This document shows, one piece after another, positions 23,401 through 38,400 of a stretch of 64,000 bases of DNA (position 1 is the first letter of the stretch; each line of letters begins with the position of its first letter). The position numbers and the translations under genes were made by a program. The notes beneath the pieces are model-generated. The model did not search any database. It had not been told where the DNA came from and saw nothing but the letters and a program-made list of their open reading frames with translations. Origin of the DNA: Ectocarpus siliculosus (taxonomy: Eukaryota > Sar > Phaeophyceae > Ectocarpales > Ectocarpaceae); contig FN649758.1 in NCBI GenBank assembly GCA_000310025.1, positions 2,577,221 to 2,641,220 on the forward strand, written 5' to 3'.

Positions 23401-26400
23401 GTACAACGTCTACTAGTACAGTCAACGAGATCCTCACATATTCCAACGCCTAAGGACAGGAGGAGCATCTCGTTGTTTAGAGATCTGAACGCCATGGGCG
23501 ATAAATAACTGTAGGGTACATGCGTGGAGCCCCGAGCCACCACTACTTATGCTCACGATCATTGAAAGGCAAGAACGCTCTTGCCGGATTTGTCCAACCC
23601 GTGTTATTACGACATGGGAATTCCAAATCTGAGAGCTGCACCTTACCACAACATGGCAATCATACTTAGATCAGTTCCCCCGTTCTTAGGTAAGTCGGGA
23701 AGGGGAAAGCCTGGCCTTGGGACCAAACCTCAAGGCCCGGGGCGCGCTGGAGGACTGGCTCACGGCGATGGAGGAAAACATGCGCAAGGTTCTTCATCGC
23801 TTCATCAAGGTTGCCTTGACCGAACTCGAGGGCATCAACTTCGATGGAGGCAAGAAGGCTCGTGGGCTAATGTATTGCGCCTTATTTTCCTATCGAGCCT
23901 GTGCGGTGGTTTGAAATGTGAGCCAATGGAAGAATATGCATCGGCTCTCGGGAATGCACGTTTCGTTTTCAGCCGTGGAGCTTTACCAGTAATGTATGGA
24001 ACATGTACCACCGTGCGGTTCACATACTTCTTTGTGCCGTCATGGACACAGGTATTGGCCGTGTCCGCAACAAGAGGCCTTCTCGGAATGTGCAAAACAA
24101 TGCCGATGCGAGAGTGGCGTGGGCTCTGGAAGGGCAACCTGCTCAGGTGGTAGCGACGGTTTTTCAAATATGTTGGGCGAGGTAAGCCGCGGGGGGCAGA
24201 GTGATGCCCCGATCTTAACACGCTTCGACTTTGCTTCCTCGTGTTTTCCTTGTGGTTAGGCATGCCATCATCAACCTGACCGCACTCGCTGCATGAAGGT
24301 TCAATCCGGCATAGCGTTTTCCGAGGTGTGCACTCATCCCGTCTCGTTCATGTCATTTCTAGGGCCACGGAGAACGCGATGTGCAGGGAGCTGCAAGGGG
24401 AGTCTCAAGTGATGGGAGCATGGCTTGAAACAAGCATCACCGGTCTTCATGCGCTCGTTGCACGGATTCAGGCATGCCAAGCAGTGTCACAATACGCCTA
24501 GAACAGCCTACACGTTGTTTTTCACCTTACAAGGGGTGCGCGCATTTTTCCCAACGTCTCTACCTATCCGACACCCTTGCACCCCCCCCCCCACCACCAC
24601 CGTTCTCTTGCGACAATTGTAGACTCCTACCTAAGTGTAGACCTGCTGAAGGTTCCCTGTGTGATGCTTGCGTTCGGTACACTTCCTCAGGAAGAAATGA
24701 CCCCACTTCAACGAACTCTGGCTGTGGCCTTGGTGACCGCTGAAGTGCACAATCGGGACGTGGTGGAGGTATTGGTAAACAAGGACGTGAGCGATCCCCA
24801 GAACTTTCTGTGGCAGGCACAGCTCCGGTGCGTCCGCGTAACTCTAGATTTTCACCTAGCATGTTTAATGAGTGCGATTTGGACTATGTGTTACTACATT
24901 TTTATTTGATTTTCCCAGTTAGATCCCCGACGAAGACTATTGTTGACGACAGTGTGTGTGTTGTCCCATTTGTTCTGGACGCCACGTTTTGAACGCACCA
25001 GCAGGGGTCACACAGGGGCAAGGCCACAAAACCAATTTTCGCCTTTCCACCGTCCTTGTGTGGAATTTTTGCTGTAATTTTATCGAGCGAAGGAATCGGC
25101 CGTGGCTATAGCCGTTCCTTTCCCTCGTCTAAAGTGAAGACGACTTATTGTGTGTACACGAATCGATGGTTACCAACGCGAATTTGGGGACAACGTGAGA
25201 AAACAATCCCGGTTCGAGTGAAGACACTCTGTGCGCACATGTCAGAACCACTTGGGGTGTACCACGTGGCGGGGGCGTCTTGTTCTCAACGGCGTGGTTG
25301 TAGTAAAATCACTGACTGTTGTTCCATGTTGAAGGAAGGAAGTATCGGCAGGTCTTGCGCGCGACAATACTATGTAGCTCCCATGGTAGCGGTGTTCTGA
25401 ACGCGCGGCAATTAATTCGTCCCTGCAGGTTCTATTGGGATGCTGACACCGTCAAAATTCGGCAAAGCACGGCCATAATGCGATATGGCTTTGAGTATCA
25501 GGGTGCCAGCACTCGGTTGGTCATTACGCCACTCACTGAACGGTGCTGGATGACGATAACGGGCGCGTTCGACTTGAAACTGGGCGCAAACCCTCTTGGT
25601 CCGGCGGGAACGGGCAAGACGGAGTCTACAAAGGACTTGGCGAAGGGCCTTGGCACGCAGGTGACAAATTTCTGAGGTCGCTCTTGGTTTGAGACAGAAA
25701 TCACAGAGGCTTTATTGGTTGCGCATTTCATTGCATGCATAGCATACTAAGGTCCGGGAACCCAAGCGATGCGCGCGCACCTCAGATAGGTGAACTGAAA
25801 CGGGACCAAGCAGTGATGCCAATAAGCAACAATATTCTTCTGCGCGCTCACCAGCTTGCACCTCGCGTGTGTTCTTCCACGGTAGTGTATCGTGTTCAAC
25901 TGTTCAGATCAGATCGACCACACAATGCCTGCAAGGCTGTTGGCCGGGCTGGCGCAAACCGGGGCATGGACTTGCTTGGACGAGTTCAACCGCATCAACA
26001 TCGAAGTGCTTTCCGTCATCGCGGAGCAGGTACAATGTATCCTTTTCCCTGTGTATGTACATATGGCTCTTTCGGTATCGCGGGATTCGCTCATAAACCA
26101 AGGTCTCCCCGATTTGCTACTCAGCGATACCCCACGATCTCGACGAGATTTCCTTTTGTCACACGGAAAGAGAAGAGCACCAGTACATTCTGGGTTGTAA
26201 AACTTCGGCCTTTTGTGCGTTTTCGTGCAGTTGATGGTGTTGCGGAACGCCCGCTTGGCGGGGGCAACAAAGGTCATGTTCGAAGGGCGTGCACTTCCTC
26301 TGAAGGACCATCATGTGGTGGTCACGATGAATCCAGGATACTCCGGTCGAACAGAGCTTCCCAACAATCTCCAGGTTTGAACATTATACAATTCGACGTC

Positions 26401-29400
26401 CAAGAAAAAGAAGTAGATATTGTTCGCTGAGAGACTTTACGTTGTTCCCGCGCGCGAAGGCTCAGAAGTGTTTGTGCAGGTGGTGGTGGTGGTGGTGGTG
26501 TCGGTGGTCAAAGTCGGTCCTAGCGGCAATATATTCTTCTTTCCAGGAAATCTCTACTGCCTCGAACAATATGTTGAAGATCTAGCTTATTGTCTACACG
26601 GCGGGCTACACTCACGAACCTCTTTCTATGTCGTGTCAACGTTTCACCAGACGTGCTTTCGTCCTGTAGCGATGATGGTCCCGGACTACTCGCTCATCTC
26701 CGAGATTATCCTCTACAGCGAAGGCTTTGCTCACGCGAAGGTACGATTGTTGGTGGGGTCCATCTTAGTCAAGGACCCCGCCTCTCACTATTGCTATTGT
26801 GTCGTCCAGCAGGGTCCGCGCATTGATTCTTTCGTTGAACAAGAGAGAACGTCAAATCCTGATGTGCTAGAACGTCCAGAACGTTATCGACTGAGAGCAC
26901 CTTATTGCACTGTGCAATCGTGAACAAGAGATGCCACTTGTTCTTTCTTTGCGGTTGTCATGCAGGAGTTGAGCGCAAAGGTTTCCACGCTGGCGCACCT
27001 ATGCTCAGAGCAGCTGAGCCAGCAGCCTCACTACGACTTTGGCATGCGCGCAGTGAAATCAATCCTTGTGTTTGCCGGTCAAGCCAAGCGACAACAGACG
27101 CATGGCGCAATGCAACCTGAAGAGGATGTGCTCATACAGGCAAGATATTGTAACTAGCAGAGTGTGAAGGATCGTCATAGCTCGTCGATGTCGGTCGTTT
27201 GGGAAACGAGATTGCCTTTGCACATTGGAATGATCCTCATGTTTGTGATGCCCGTGCAAAAAAATATCGCTTACCCATGACTGCGAGAAGTTTCTCACGA
27301 CTTGTATGCATACGTCTTAAATGTTAGTACGATCTGCCACCCGTGCAGGCGCTTTGTAGCAGCAACTTGCCGAAGCTGCTGGAACGCGATACTCCTCTTT
27401 TCATCGCGATACTAGGAGACTTGTTTCCCCGCAAGGCACTGCCTCTTCCCTCGCACGACATTCTCCACCGAGGAGTTGCTGCAGCGGCCAAGGAAATGGG
27501 TCTACAACCATTGGAGGAACAGATGACAAAAATTGATCAACTTCATGAGACGATGGAGGTACTATCTGGTTTGAGGTTTGAGAATCAAGGTTGCCGTGTC
27601 TTTCAGACTTCGTCTCTTTGATGCGACATCGATTTGCGGAAGCATTGCACAAGCACCAACGGGTCAGGAACTCCCTTGCCGCGTTATGCTTCAATCAATT
27701 ACTGGACTACACAACCAAGTAGAATGCCCTTTGTTTTGAACTGTGCAAGGTTCGCTTCGGAGTGGCTCTTGTGGGGCATGCGGGCGCTGGTAAAAGTGCA
27801 CTACTTCGACTACTAGCGGAAGGATCCACTTGGCTCAGGGGCGAGGAACTGCAACAGGCGAGCCTTTTGTCTCCGGCGCATTTACGTCGTTGCCCCATCC
27901 CAAGTTCTTGAGATGTCTATCGAGGTCTTGCAACGGACAGTGCCCTACTGGTTGTTGTGTTGTGCAGCGCGCGTGGTTAATAACTATCACAGGCAATAGC
28001 AGCAGACCGACTGGCTATTTGCTAACGTCCTTGACTATCGACCGAGCAGATTTCAAACGGCAACCAAGGGCTCGAAAAAGGAGTCACTGAGGCCCATGCT
28101 ACAAGCGGTACCAATATTGCGGTGGCCAACAATACGACCTGGCTCCCGCCAGCTCGAGACAACATGAAGGACGAGGAAAGTTCCGAGGGGCAAAGCGAGC
28201 AAGACCTGGAGGACAAGATTCCAACAGCATGGCCACAGGTGGATCGACAGCATGAAAAATCCAACCATATTGAGCACGTTGCGCTCGTGTACCAGTCAGG
28301 GTACATCGAAAATTCTGAAACAAGGATCCAAGGTCGCAATAGCGGCACATTTTGGCACTTGGCGAGCTCATGCCTAACAACCAGTAGTCAGTGCATCCTT
28401 TCCTGCGCGCGCTGTCTCTCCGCTGGTTTTGCAGATTAAGATAGGTGTGGTGAATCCCAAGGCTATCAGCATCGGTGAGCTTTACGGGCAGTTCAACCCG
28501 TTTACAATGGAATGGAGGGATGGAGTGGGATCTAGCCTCATGCGCCGTGCTGCAACTTTGGGCTCAAAGGTATCGTGTTGGTTGTATTGGCTAAACAGCA
28601 GAGTAATGCCCGTATGCCATCATCATGTGAAGACACAACCCGAGTATTTCCTTTTTCGCCAGCGGCAAGGTCTGTTTAGTCTCGATGGATTCTCTGTGCC
28701 CTCGCAGTCAGAATTCACTGATTTGGCTTGCCCCAGCAGAACGACAAGAATAATACGTTGATATTCGTTACCTTTTCGTCTTCGCGTCAATGTTAGATGA
28801 GTGCGGAATACTGGATCGTGTTCGATGGCCCCATCGACGTTGTGTGGATCGAGGCCATGAACACCGCGTTAGATGACAACCGTACGTTGTGTCTAGCGTC
28901 CGGTGAACGTGTGAAACTCAACGTCGACAGCATGCGTCTCCTTTTTGAAGTCGAGGACTTGGTTCAAGCTTCTCCTGCGACCGTCAGGTGAATCCGGTTC
29001 AGTACCAAACACTTGCAACCGTGACCACAAGTGCTCACGATGTGACATTTGGTTGGTTCACAACGTCGCAATGCATGCATATCACATGAATGCTACTGGC
29101 CATGGCTTTCGAACGACTTCACACATGGTGTATGTCCACCGCCATGTTAAACTGTTATTATCTCCTTAATTGTGCCATTTGCATTGTCCAGTCGACTAGG
29201 CGTGGTGTATGTCCCGCGAAGATGTGTTCCCCCCTGTGCGGCGTTCCGGACATGGTTGGATGGTCCCGAGCTCGGCGAACTCCTCGATGGCATCGGTGTT
29301 TCCCGCGCCAACAACATTAGAGCTAGGCTTTCGGAGCTTGCACAAAAGCTCATGTGGCCGACACTAGCGTATATGGCAGGACGGGGCGATGCAGTGTTCC

Positions 29401-32400
29401 GAGAGGAGGTGGTCACACTACAGGTGGGCAAAGCACAAGATCGCATATGTTCAGGTCAAGCTTGTACGGCCAAAAGGCGTCTAGGGGTTTGCAGGCTTGT
29501 TGCTTGTCCCTTTGCCCACCCTGCCACATGAATTCGATGGGATATATCGAAATTGGAATGCTCCATAGAGTATAGCCCTTTGTTCCGTCATTCACGATTC
29601 ACGGCCAACAAATACCGGCAGAAACAAGTTGTGTCTATCCTGATGCCCATCGTCCAGGTTCAGCGAGTGCAGTCCTTGTGTGCTCTCTTCGAGGGCTTCA
29701 TTGCTCGCCAACGAGAGCTACACGCTCGCGCTGCCGATTTCATGGCAAACCAAGCAGCGATGGACTCCCCCTCCTTCCCCCGGAAAGGTGCTACGGGTCC
29801 TGTCAGTGCGACAGAAGACTCTGGGGACGACGCTCTCGAGGGCAATGTTGGTGGTGCTAAAGCAGCCGTTGGTGGATTCGCTCCTTCGCACGGCGAAATT
29901 GATCAGACGTTTCTTTTTGCAATGATATGGGGCCTCGGTGGGGGGCTGACTGGAGACCCGGCTCTTGCTTTTGACGTATACGTCAGAGATATAGTTCAGG
30001 TGCGTGCTTTTGTTTTCGGTGATCGAGGAAATCGCGGAGATACTGCTTGCATTGTCGTGCAACAGCGCCCAAGAAGTGTCTTTGACTACTGCCCGCCACC
30101 CTCTTCACTTAATAAGATTGATCTCATGGTCAGGGTTCTTTAGCTAACCTTCGCGTTCCTGCCTTTTGTCCTATTGTTTTGATCACGCCCGTTGATTGAA
30201 GACCTCTGGACTCTACAATACTCTCAGTCTACCTCGAACTGGCAGTGTATTCGAGTACTACGCGCACTTCTATCCACCAGGACAGGGTGGAGCTCGGCCG
30301 TACGAATGGCGCTCATGGACTGTGGACGTCCCTTCTTTCGAGTGAGGGTGTGGTGTTGCGTATTGTGGCCTTTAGATTTGGCCGGTGCAATTAACGCTTA
30401 ACACCTTTATACAGACCGTACCAGTCTCGCCACGTCTCTTTGCGGGTGGTGAATCTCTGAATCTTTGTGTTCTCTGTGCGTTGTTTTCCCCGTCTCGCTA
30501 CTCACCAGATACCAACCGAACGTACCTGTGTACGAAATGATGGTGCCCACGGCCAAGACCGAATGTTACTCATTCCTCTTGGAAACTAATCTGGAAGCCG
30601 GCCGCCCAACGTTTCTGGCGGGCGCAAGTGGTACTGGCAAGACCATGCTCGCAGCTCATGTGAGATTGTGTAAACTTCGCAACAACGCTGGAACAATCAG
30701 CAGATGGTGATCTAGTGTGTGGCATGGGTAACGGCCTTGCGTGAGACTCAAGCTGAAACATCGTTCCTCACCGCATTCCCTGTCCAACGACAACGTGAAG
30801 CTGTGTCCTTGACGGAGAACGTCAAAATGGTACGAAACGGCGTTGAACTACGAGACGTCACTGTGAACGATGCTTTTCCACACAAGAACGGTAGAGACAC
30901 TAGGTATAACCGTCAATTTGCGCTTTGGACACTCCAACGGCCTGCGTTACCCCGTTTTGTGCCGTAGTTGTTCCAGCGGCATTCGCACCTTCAACCCTCT
31001 CCAACCGCACCGGCGGTGGCGCAAGGGTCAACGAAGCTACCCTCTTCAATGGTAGCTCGGCACAGGCCCTCGGCCTTAGATGAAGACCCTACTTTGTGTC
31101 TCGAGTGGAGGTCACCGGAGCTTCTGCACTTCAGCGTTCAGGTGTGACATACGTAGGAATCATTGCCGACCAACCCATTCGCGGTGGACGCTCAACTTTC
31201 AACCAAAGTGGTTGTACTATTCGCGGCAGTCACACTTGCGGAAGAAAGTTTATCATTGCACAAGAGGCCAAGATCAATGACAATCGTATTACTTACTGTG
31301 ATCGTGCTATGCAGAATGTGCATCTGTTTGAAAGTTAAGTACCTGCATATTCAGGAGTTGACGGCTTTCGACGCACGTGGTGATGTTCTATCCCAATGTT
31401 CTGGACCTTCGAAGGTGCCTTAAGACACTCCTCACATGCTTTCATGTACTAGCGAGTTTCTTTTTTCCTCGCAAATGTTTGGGTGTTATATTTGATATCA
31501 AGCAAAAGTGTGATTGTGCACACCTTAACCTGGCCGTTTGGATCTCCCCATCCCTGGCGTCTGTTCCGATCCACTTCTTAACTCCCATCATCGTGCTATG
31601 GTCGCGTAGCCCGTGGTGGTGAACATGAGTGCCAGGAGTACCTCCAAGGGGGTCCAGATGGCGCTCGAGTCAAAGATGGTGTCTGTGCACAAAGATCTAC
31701 TGAGCGCGCCAGAAGGAAAAACAAACGTCATTTTCGTGGATGATGTAAATCTACCTGCCCGGGATGCGTTTGATTCGCAACCACCTGTGGAACTTTTACG
31801 CCAGCTGGTCAGTATATAAGAGTTGGTAATTTTGTTAGGTTTTGTACGACATGCCTTACCTGGAAATGACGAGACGACACGTTGGTGACAGGGACGTGGG
31901 GCTTTCTCGAGAATGTTCCCAACACTCACAAGAAAGTATGCGCAGTCTTGAGACATGCGCATCGCTGCCTTGCAGTGGCAGGTGCTCCAAACGTCTACGG
32001 TCGTTGTGTGCATGTGTGTACTTTGCTCAGGTGTCCGAAGGTGGTTTCTACGACCGAGAAAGACTGTTCTGGCGGAAGGTTCGGGATACGGTTGTTACCG
32101 TTGCAGCTGCGCCGCCGGGTGGTGCTCGCAGTGCACCCCCGGCACGATTTTCTCGCTTATTCAGCGTGATGTGCCTCCCCACTCAGTGCACGGCGTCCAA
32201 CACGGCCATATTCGGGTAAGAAATGCCGATACATGAGTACGAGAAGGTCGGCATCTGAATAAGAACCTTGGTCAATCTACCGAGAGGGACGGTTGGTCGT
32301 TTTCCCACATGAAGGTTGGTCCGTTTTGTATTACCCACAAGTTCACTGGGATTCTACTAAAGTCTTGAACGCCCATGTGCCACTTGTCGTACTTGTCACA

Positions 32401-35400
32401 CTCTGTCGCGCCTATTATCCCCCTTAGGTCAATTCTAAAGGGGTTCTTGGCGAAGGGTTTCTCGACAACAGTAGCAAACCTCAGTGACGGCCTCGTTTCA
32501 GCTACCCTGGAAGTATACGGCAAGGTCGAACGGGAGATGTTGCCGACGCCTTCGAGGCCACACTACACTTTTAACTTGCGTGACATCAGCAAAGTGGTGC
32601 AGGCGAGTGCGCAGTGCCGTACTTGGGTGCCCTGGTGGGTAGGCATAGCACAGGAGTGTGGTGTCCGGATAAAATGTCTGCCCGACATTTTGAAACGCTT
32701 CTCAAGGTAGCCCGTACGAGCGTATTTCACAGAATGTACATGTACATGTATGGATCGTATGAGCTCTTCGTTCATTTCACAGGCAGTTTTTTGCCTCCTG
32801 CTCCGTCAACTTCGCTGATCGTTCCTTGCATCGATCCCCATTGCAAAACAGGGGATTTTGCTGGTAAAGCATCACAGTGTACAGGGTCCAGCTGGTATGG
32901 TACGCTTGTGGATGCACGAAATGTCAAGGGTTTTCGGGGATCGCCTGGCAGACCCGCCTCACCTCATCGTTTTTGAGCATATGCTCATCGAGGCTGTCGG
33001 GAGGTCAGTTTCCGTCCGGCTCCCGTCTGTTATCCACTACAAATCTGATATGCAAAACCTCTTGGGTGAGCGCTCTGGCTACAGCAGCAAGCTGGCTTTG
33101 TTGTCCTTCCGAGCAAAGTTCAAAACGTTGATGTCATGGCCAATGCACTCTTGGATTCTAGGTGAGGGTACAATGCGCAATCAGGAGAGTGAGCTGCTTA
33201 AATACACGCAAATTGTGTCACACGCGTACTCTCCATCCAAAAATCATGCAGGCACTTCAAGATGACTGGCCCTGGCTGGCAGCGCGAGGACTTATTCGAG
33301 ATGCGGGACCCTAAACCGGGAGAAGACTTTGACCAGGGGGAAAGCCTCCTGTTGTTTAGCGACGTGCTCGGGACCGGGACGGTCGCAAGCGAAAGGTAGA
33401 AAGACATGGAGATAGCACAAACGGCGCGCGTGATTTTTGCTGGATGGGTATCTTGAGATTGCTCTAATTTGCCGGGTCACGCGCCGCCGATAGTCCTAAC
33501 CCCAGCCTTAACCCTATCCCTCTACACAGATTGTACGAGGAATGCTCAGACTTGCGACGAGTGGTGCGCCAACTCCGCCATTATCAGGATGAATGCAACA
33601 TCGGAGGGAACGGGGTGGAGATGTCCCTCGTGTTTTTCCCCGACGCGGTGCGCCATTTACTGCGCATCTCAAGGATACTTAGGCAACCAAGAGGAAACGC
33701 CATGCTAATTGGCCTAGCAGGTAACACATGCACTGCCAACGTTGGTATCCTCTGCCCCCCCAATGTACCCGACTGATCTTGCCCTCTCCGCCTGTCTAAA
33801 AATAATGTCCCAACAGCGCTGCATCGGATCCAGTGGGTACGTTTCGCACATTGAAACTTGCTTGGTTTTTCTGCCCGTCAAAACTCACAAAATATGTTGC
33901 CGCTGTGCGGTCAGTGAACTTTAGTTCGGAAACTTACGGATGGTATGCGTTCATAACAACCAGTACCTGCCGGTTTTACAGTACACCATCTTGTTCTCGG
34001 CAAAATGTACACGACCATCATTGCCTTGCGTCTTCGCCGACAGTCACAAGAGTATGTAGGCATGCTTTTGATTGTGGGTTATGGACTCACTTCTTACACG
34101 AAGCCGAGGGTGGGGGATCTAATGGGCAGCCTCCTTTGCCATGCCAGGCTTCTGAAGCTGGTCGTCAAAACCTCGTTGTCGTTTGCGCAAACACGTTCTA
34201 ATTGTTGTACAGGAAGTGGGAGGGAGTCGTTGGTACATCTCGCCACAAGTATGGCTGGTTCTACGCTTGTTCGCGTAAACGTGACTCATGACTACGGCAT
34301 CCAGAAGTTTGAGCAAGACCTCAAGAATGCTGTTCTCACAGCTGGTATTGACACCAAGCACACCGTTTTCTTGCTCAAGGATGCCCAGGTATGCTTCCGA
34401 TGGAGCGGGGCACACAGTGTGTTACATCCTAGAAGTATTTTAGGTTTGTCAAAGTGGAACCGGCGCGGAGGGGGTATATCGCGAGTACATACAACGGGGT
34501 CGGATCCCCTAGGTACTCATCATTTTCCAAACCCAAGGTTGCAGCCGCTCATTATAGTCTCATGCTTTCACATCGAAGTATCGCGTTGGAGAGGAACTAG
34601 CCAGCACCAAGGAGTAGCCACGGCCAAGCTCCACCACATTCACAAAACAGTGTATCCCATGCACGCTAATGTAGCAAGTGTTTTGCGGTCGGGTTGGGAA
34701 TAGGGTTGGTACACCGACCGACAAACTTTATTCTTTTGGTCAGCCTCTTTCGGAGAGCCGACACGGTTTCCAGTACCGTGCGGAGGGCTATAGAACTGTT
34801 CGGGTACCCTGCCCGCACTATGCACCTGTTGGTGTAAGAAAGTCGCAATATCAACAAGGAGTATTATTCACCAAGATGAACATACGAAAACAATGGTCCA
34901 AGTATATATGTGTATTCTGTGCTGGGGTAATTTTTTCGAGTTTTCGGTTACACTTGTGTGAGTTGTTGAACGGAAAGGCGGTGCTTGCTTCGTCATGGCT
35001 CTTCCGGTTCCTCGTTGACCCCGTCCGCGCCCACAATCAGACCGTCCGTACTGAGATACCGTCTGCAGGGGGCTGAGGTTGAAGCATAGGTTTCGCAGTT
35101 GAATTGCGCCCAAGCGGCATTGGCCTCCTCACGATAGAAGGATGCCCCTGCATGTAGTGGCGATTCCCTCTCAATAGGTGCTGGTCTTCGCATGCAAATT
35201 TTCCAAGCTTTGTTTTCGAGTTAGATGTGAATACGTCGCGCTCAGCAGATTCTGGACGAAGCTATGCTTGAAGATATCAACTGCTTGCTTGGTAGCGGGG
35301 AAGTGCCGAATCTCTTCACACCAGACGAAGAAGCGGACATCGTCATCAGAGTGCGAGACGCTGTTCGGGCCACTGGGAAGCCCGACACTCGAGTGAGTGG

Positions 35401-38400
35401 AACACGTTTTATCCCCTTGGCAAACAAAGTCTTACGAAGCGTTTGGATCGTGGCTGATTTGTCCGCGTTTGCAACATGTAAGTTACGATTCGAACGCGTA
35501 TTCGTTTTCAGCATGCCTATCCGATCTTCCATGTGTGCACTTTTTCAGGCGAGGTCCATGGCTTTCTTCACGGCGCAAGTGAGAGATCACCTGCATATTA
35601 TCCTTTGCTTGGACCCATCTGGAGCGACCTTCCGTGAACGGATCAGAAACTTCCCCAGCCTTGTCAACTGCAGGTAACAAGCGTAGTGTTTATGCGTACA
35701 TGTACCTCCTCGAACTGTACTTGCTGCAAATTTTAAATTGCACCAAGAGAAAATGGACGATGTCAAGAAACAGAAAATAACTAAGTATCCTGAAGCGCTG
35801 ATGCTATCGTCTTGCACCCGAAGCCGTCCAAAGCCAAACTGTGCTTGATATGGTCGATAAAACCCAACCACCGTTGTTCACCTCTCTCGCAGCACAATCG
35901 ATTGGTACAACGCCTGGCCAAAGACTGCTCTTCACTCTGTAGCTCACCGGGTTCTGACCGAGCTGGCCTTGGTGCCATCGGGACCGCACGAATGCGGGGT
36001 TGGGCCAAAATTGGCCGCTGCCCTCATAAGGACGTCGGTTGAGGTGCACGGAGGGGTGAGTACCCCTAAGGAAGCGAGTTCTTGCGTGGACATATTTTTA
36101 AGTTTGGGGCCAACGCAGCCGCCCGTCGTAAAAGTGGGGACATTAACAGCGATTGAGCGTATTAGAAGTTGCTGGAGCTTTCCCAACAAGCGCCAAGGTG
36201 CAAGCTGCTCGCTCGTAAAGCACGGTACGTTCCCGACTAGTTCCCGCAGCGATACTGTAGGTATTGGCGTCACCGGGTTGGCCACGTTGCGCCAAACGTT
36301 TTACGAACTGTCAATTGATCGATTTTCTCAACCTTTCAAACATGGATCGCCCCACAGGTCGAACCGGCGGCGGCGTCGTTCTTTTCGCAGCTAGGGCGTC
36401 GCATTTATGTTTCGCCGAAATCTTTCCTGGATTTCTTGCGAACGTTTCTGAACATCTTACGAGACAAAAGAACGGCCCTGTCCACGAGGCTAGCAAGGCA
36501 AGTGATGTTTCCGAACGACACGATTTCGCCACCTATTTCTAGGTAGAACTACCTTAAGCTAGGGTATTTCGCGCTGCCACTGCCATATATTCGGCGTTGT
36601 TGAGGTATACGTGATGTCCCCGATCATCCAACGCATCTGTTCATGCCGCCACTGAAGTGTTCGCGCATCACAAACCGCCCGGACTTTCTGTTTGATGTGT
36701 GCCACTGTTGTTCGATTGCAGCCTGCAGGACGGTGTAGTAAAGCTGGAAGAAACAGGCCGCATCATCAAGGGGCTCAAGTGCGAATTAACCGAGTTACAA
36801 CCTCTTCTGGAGTCAAAAGCATTGGAGGCGGAAGGACTTCTCGCTCAAGTATGTTGATGGCGTTCAGGAGTTTTTTTGTGGCGGCGTCAATTTGGGGACC
36901 CGTTATATGCCCTTCGGCATGTGCTGTTTTCGTTGGAACCATACATTGTGGTCGCGCGCTTCATGCGCCCCCAACTTAAACTTGTTGCACAATAATTCCT
37001 GGTGTAGTCCTTGGGATCCGATTTAGCAATATGTTTTGCGCAGTATGTGTGTGTTGGTGCAGGAACATGGAGGTCAGTCCCTCTCCGCGATCCCACGACT
37101 CACACTATGCTACCCACAGGTTGACGAAGAGCGAAAAGAAGCGGAAGCCATAAAGGAGAGGGTGGCCAAGGACGAAGCAGCTGTTGCCGCACGTCAAGAA
37201 GAGGTGAGGTATCCGCGTCAGGGCATGACGACAGTGCAGAATGCCGATGAAAAGGGTAACACGGGATGGAGAAAACCAACGGATTCGAACCATGCCCGTC
37301 GCCCGCCTTGTTGATGCAGATTTCGGTACTGCAGCAAGAGGCCCAAAAAAACCTGGACCAGGCTCTGCCGGCTCTTGAAGAAGCAATCAAGGCTCTCAAT
37401 TCGCTCAAGCGAGACGACATTAGTGAAGTTAAAAGCTTCCAGAACCCACCCCAGGCCGTTCAGACTGTCATGAACGCCGTTTGCCTCCTCTTGTCAGAAG
37501 ACCAGGTGCGTGTCGGCAATCTGCGTGTCTGTGCAAGAAGAGGTGCACCAGTAGTACTGAGCCTACTATTCATACCATAGGAACGACAACCTAGCTACGT
37601 GTAGCGGCTAAACTCGTACCCCTCCTCCGCAGGACTGGGACAGCGCAAAACGCGTGCTCAGCCGAAATTCTTTTATGGACGAATTGAGGAACTACAACAA
37701 GGACACCTTGAACACCGAGAGACGAAAGAGTCTGAAGCGCTATGTGGACGACGAAAATATGAGCGTCGATCGCCTCCGAAAAGTACGTGCTGTGTTTGTG
37801 ATTGGGTGTTTCGTATCAAATTCGTTCGCTTACCCCCGTCCGTTTGGGGGACGAAAGAGTAGTTACATAGTGTCATCTCTGCTTTGACGCCTATCCGCAG
37901 CCGGAACGGCCTGTCATGCTTTTTATTCGCCGAGCACGCTAGCGCTGTTAACGTATGGTGTTGACCGACAACACCCAACTGCGTATGTTCGACGAAAATT
38001 CTAACCTCAGGTATCTTTGGCGGCTGCGGGGATGTGCATGTGGGTGCATGCGATGGACCAGTATGGAGATATATTCGAAGAAGTGAAACCGAGAATAGAC
38101 ACCGTCGAGGTATGTATCGCGGACAAGATAATACTGTAGGCAGGATCAGGTTCTAGGTGCTACGCGTTTCTTGATTGACAGACGCGAGGGTTGGTTAGTT
38201 CGACCGGGGTGGTCAAACCGCTTCAAGTCTCTTTGCCAACATGATTTTCTCAACAGGTATTGAATCAAGAGCTGGAACAAGCCAATGACGTTCTCCGGAC
38301 CAAGCGCAGCGAAGTGCACCGCATCGAGGAAGAAGTGGCTCTCTTGATGCAGGTATTTCATTGTCACCTTGGCGGCCTGGCTGATCAGACCGTGACAACG

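Noticed and set aside
26479-26512. GGT-rich tract as a possible G-quadruplex or regulatory site
   Set aside because: It is a simple trinucleotide microsatellite inside a dynein intron with no further support.
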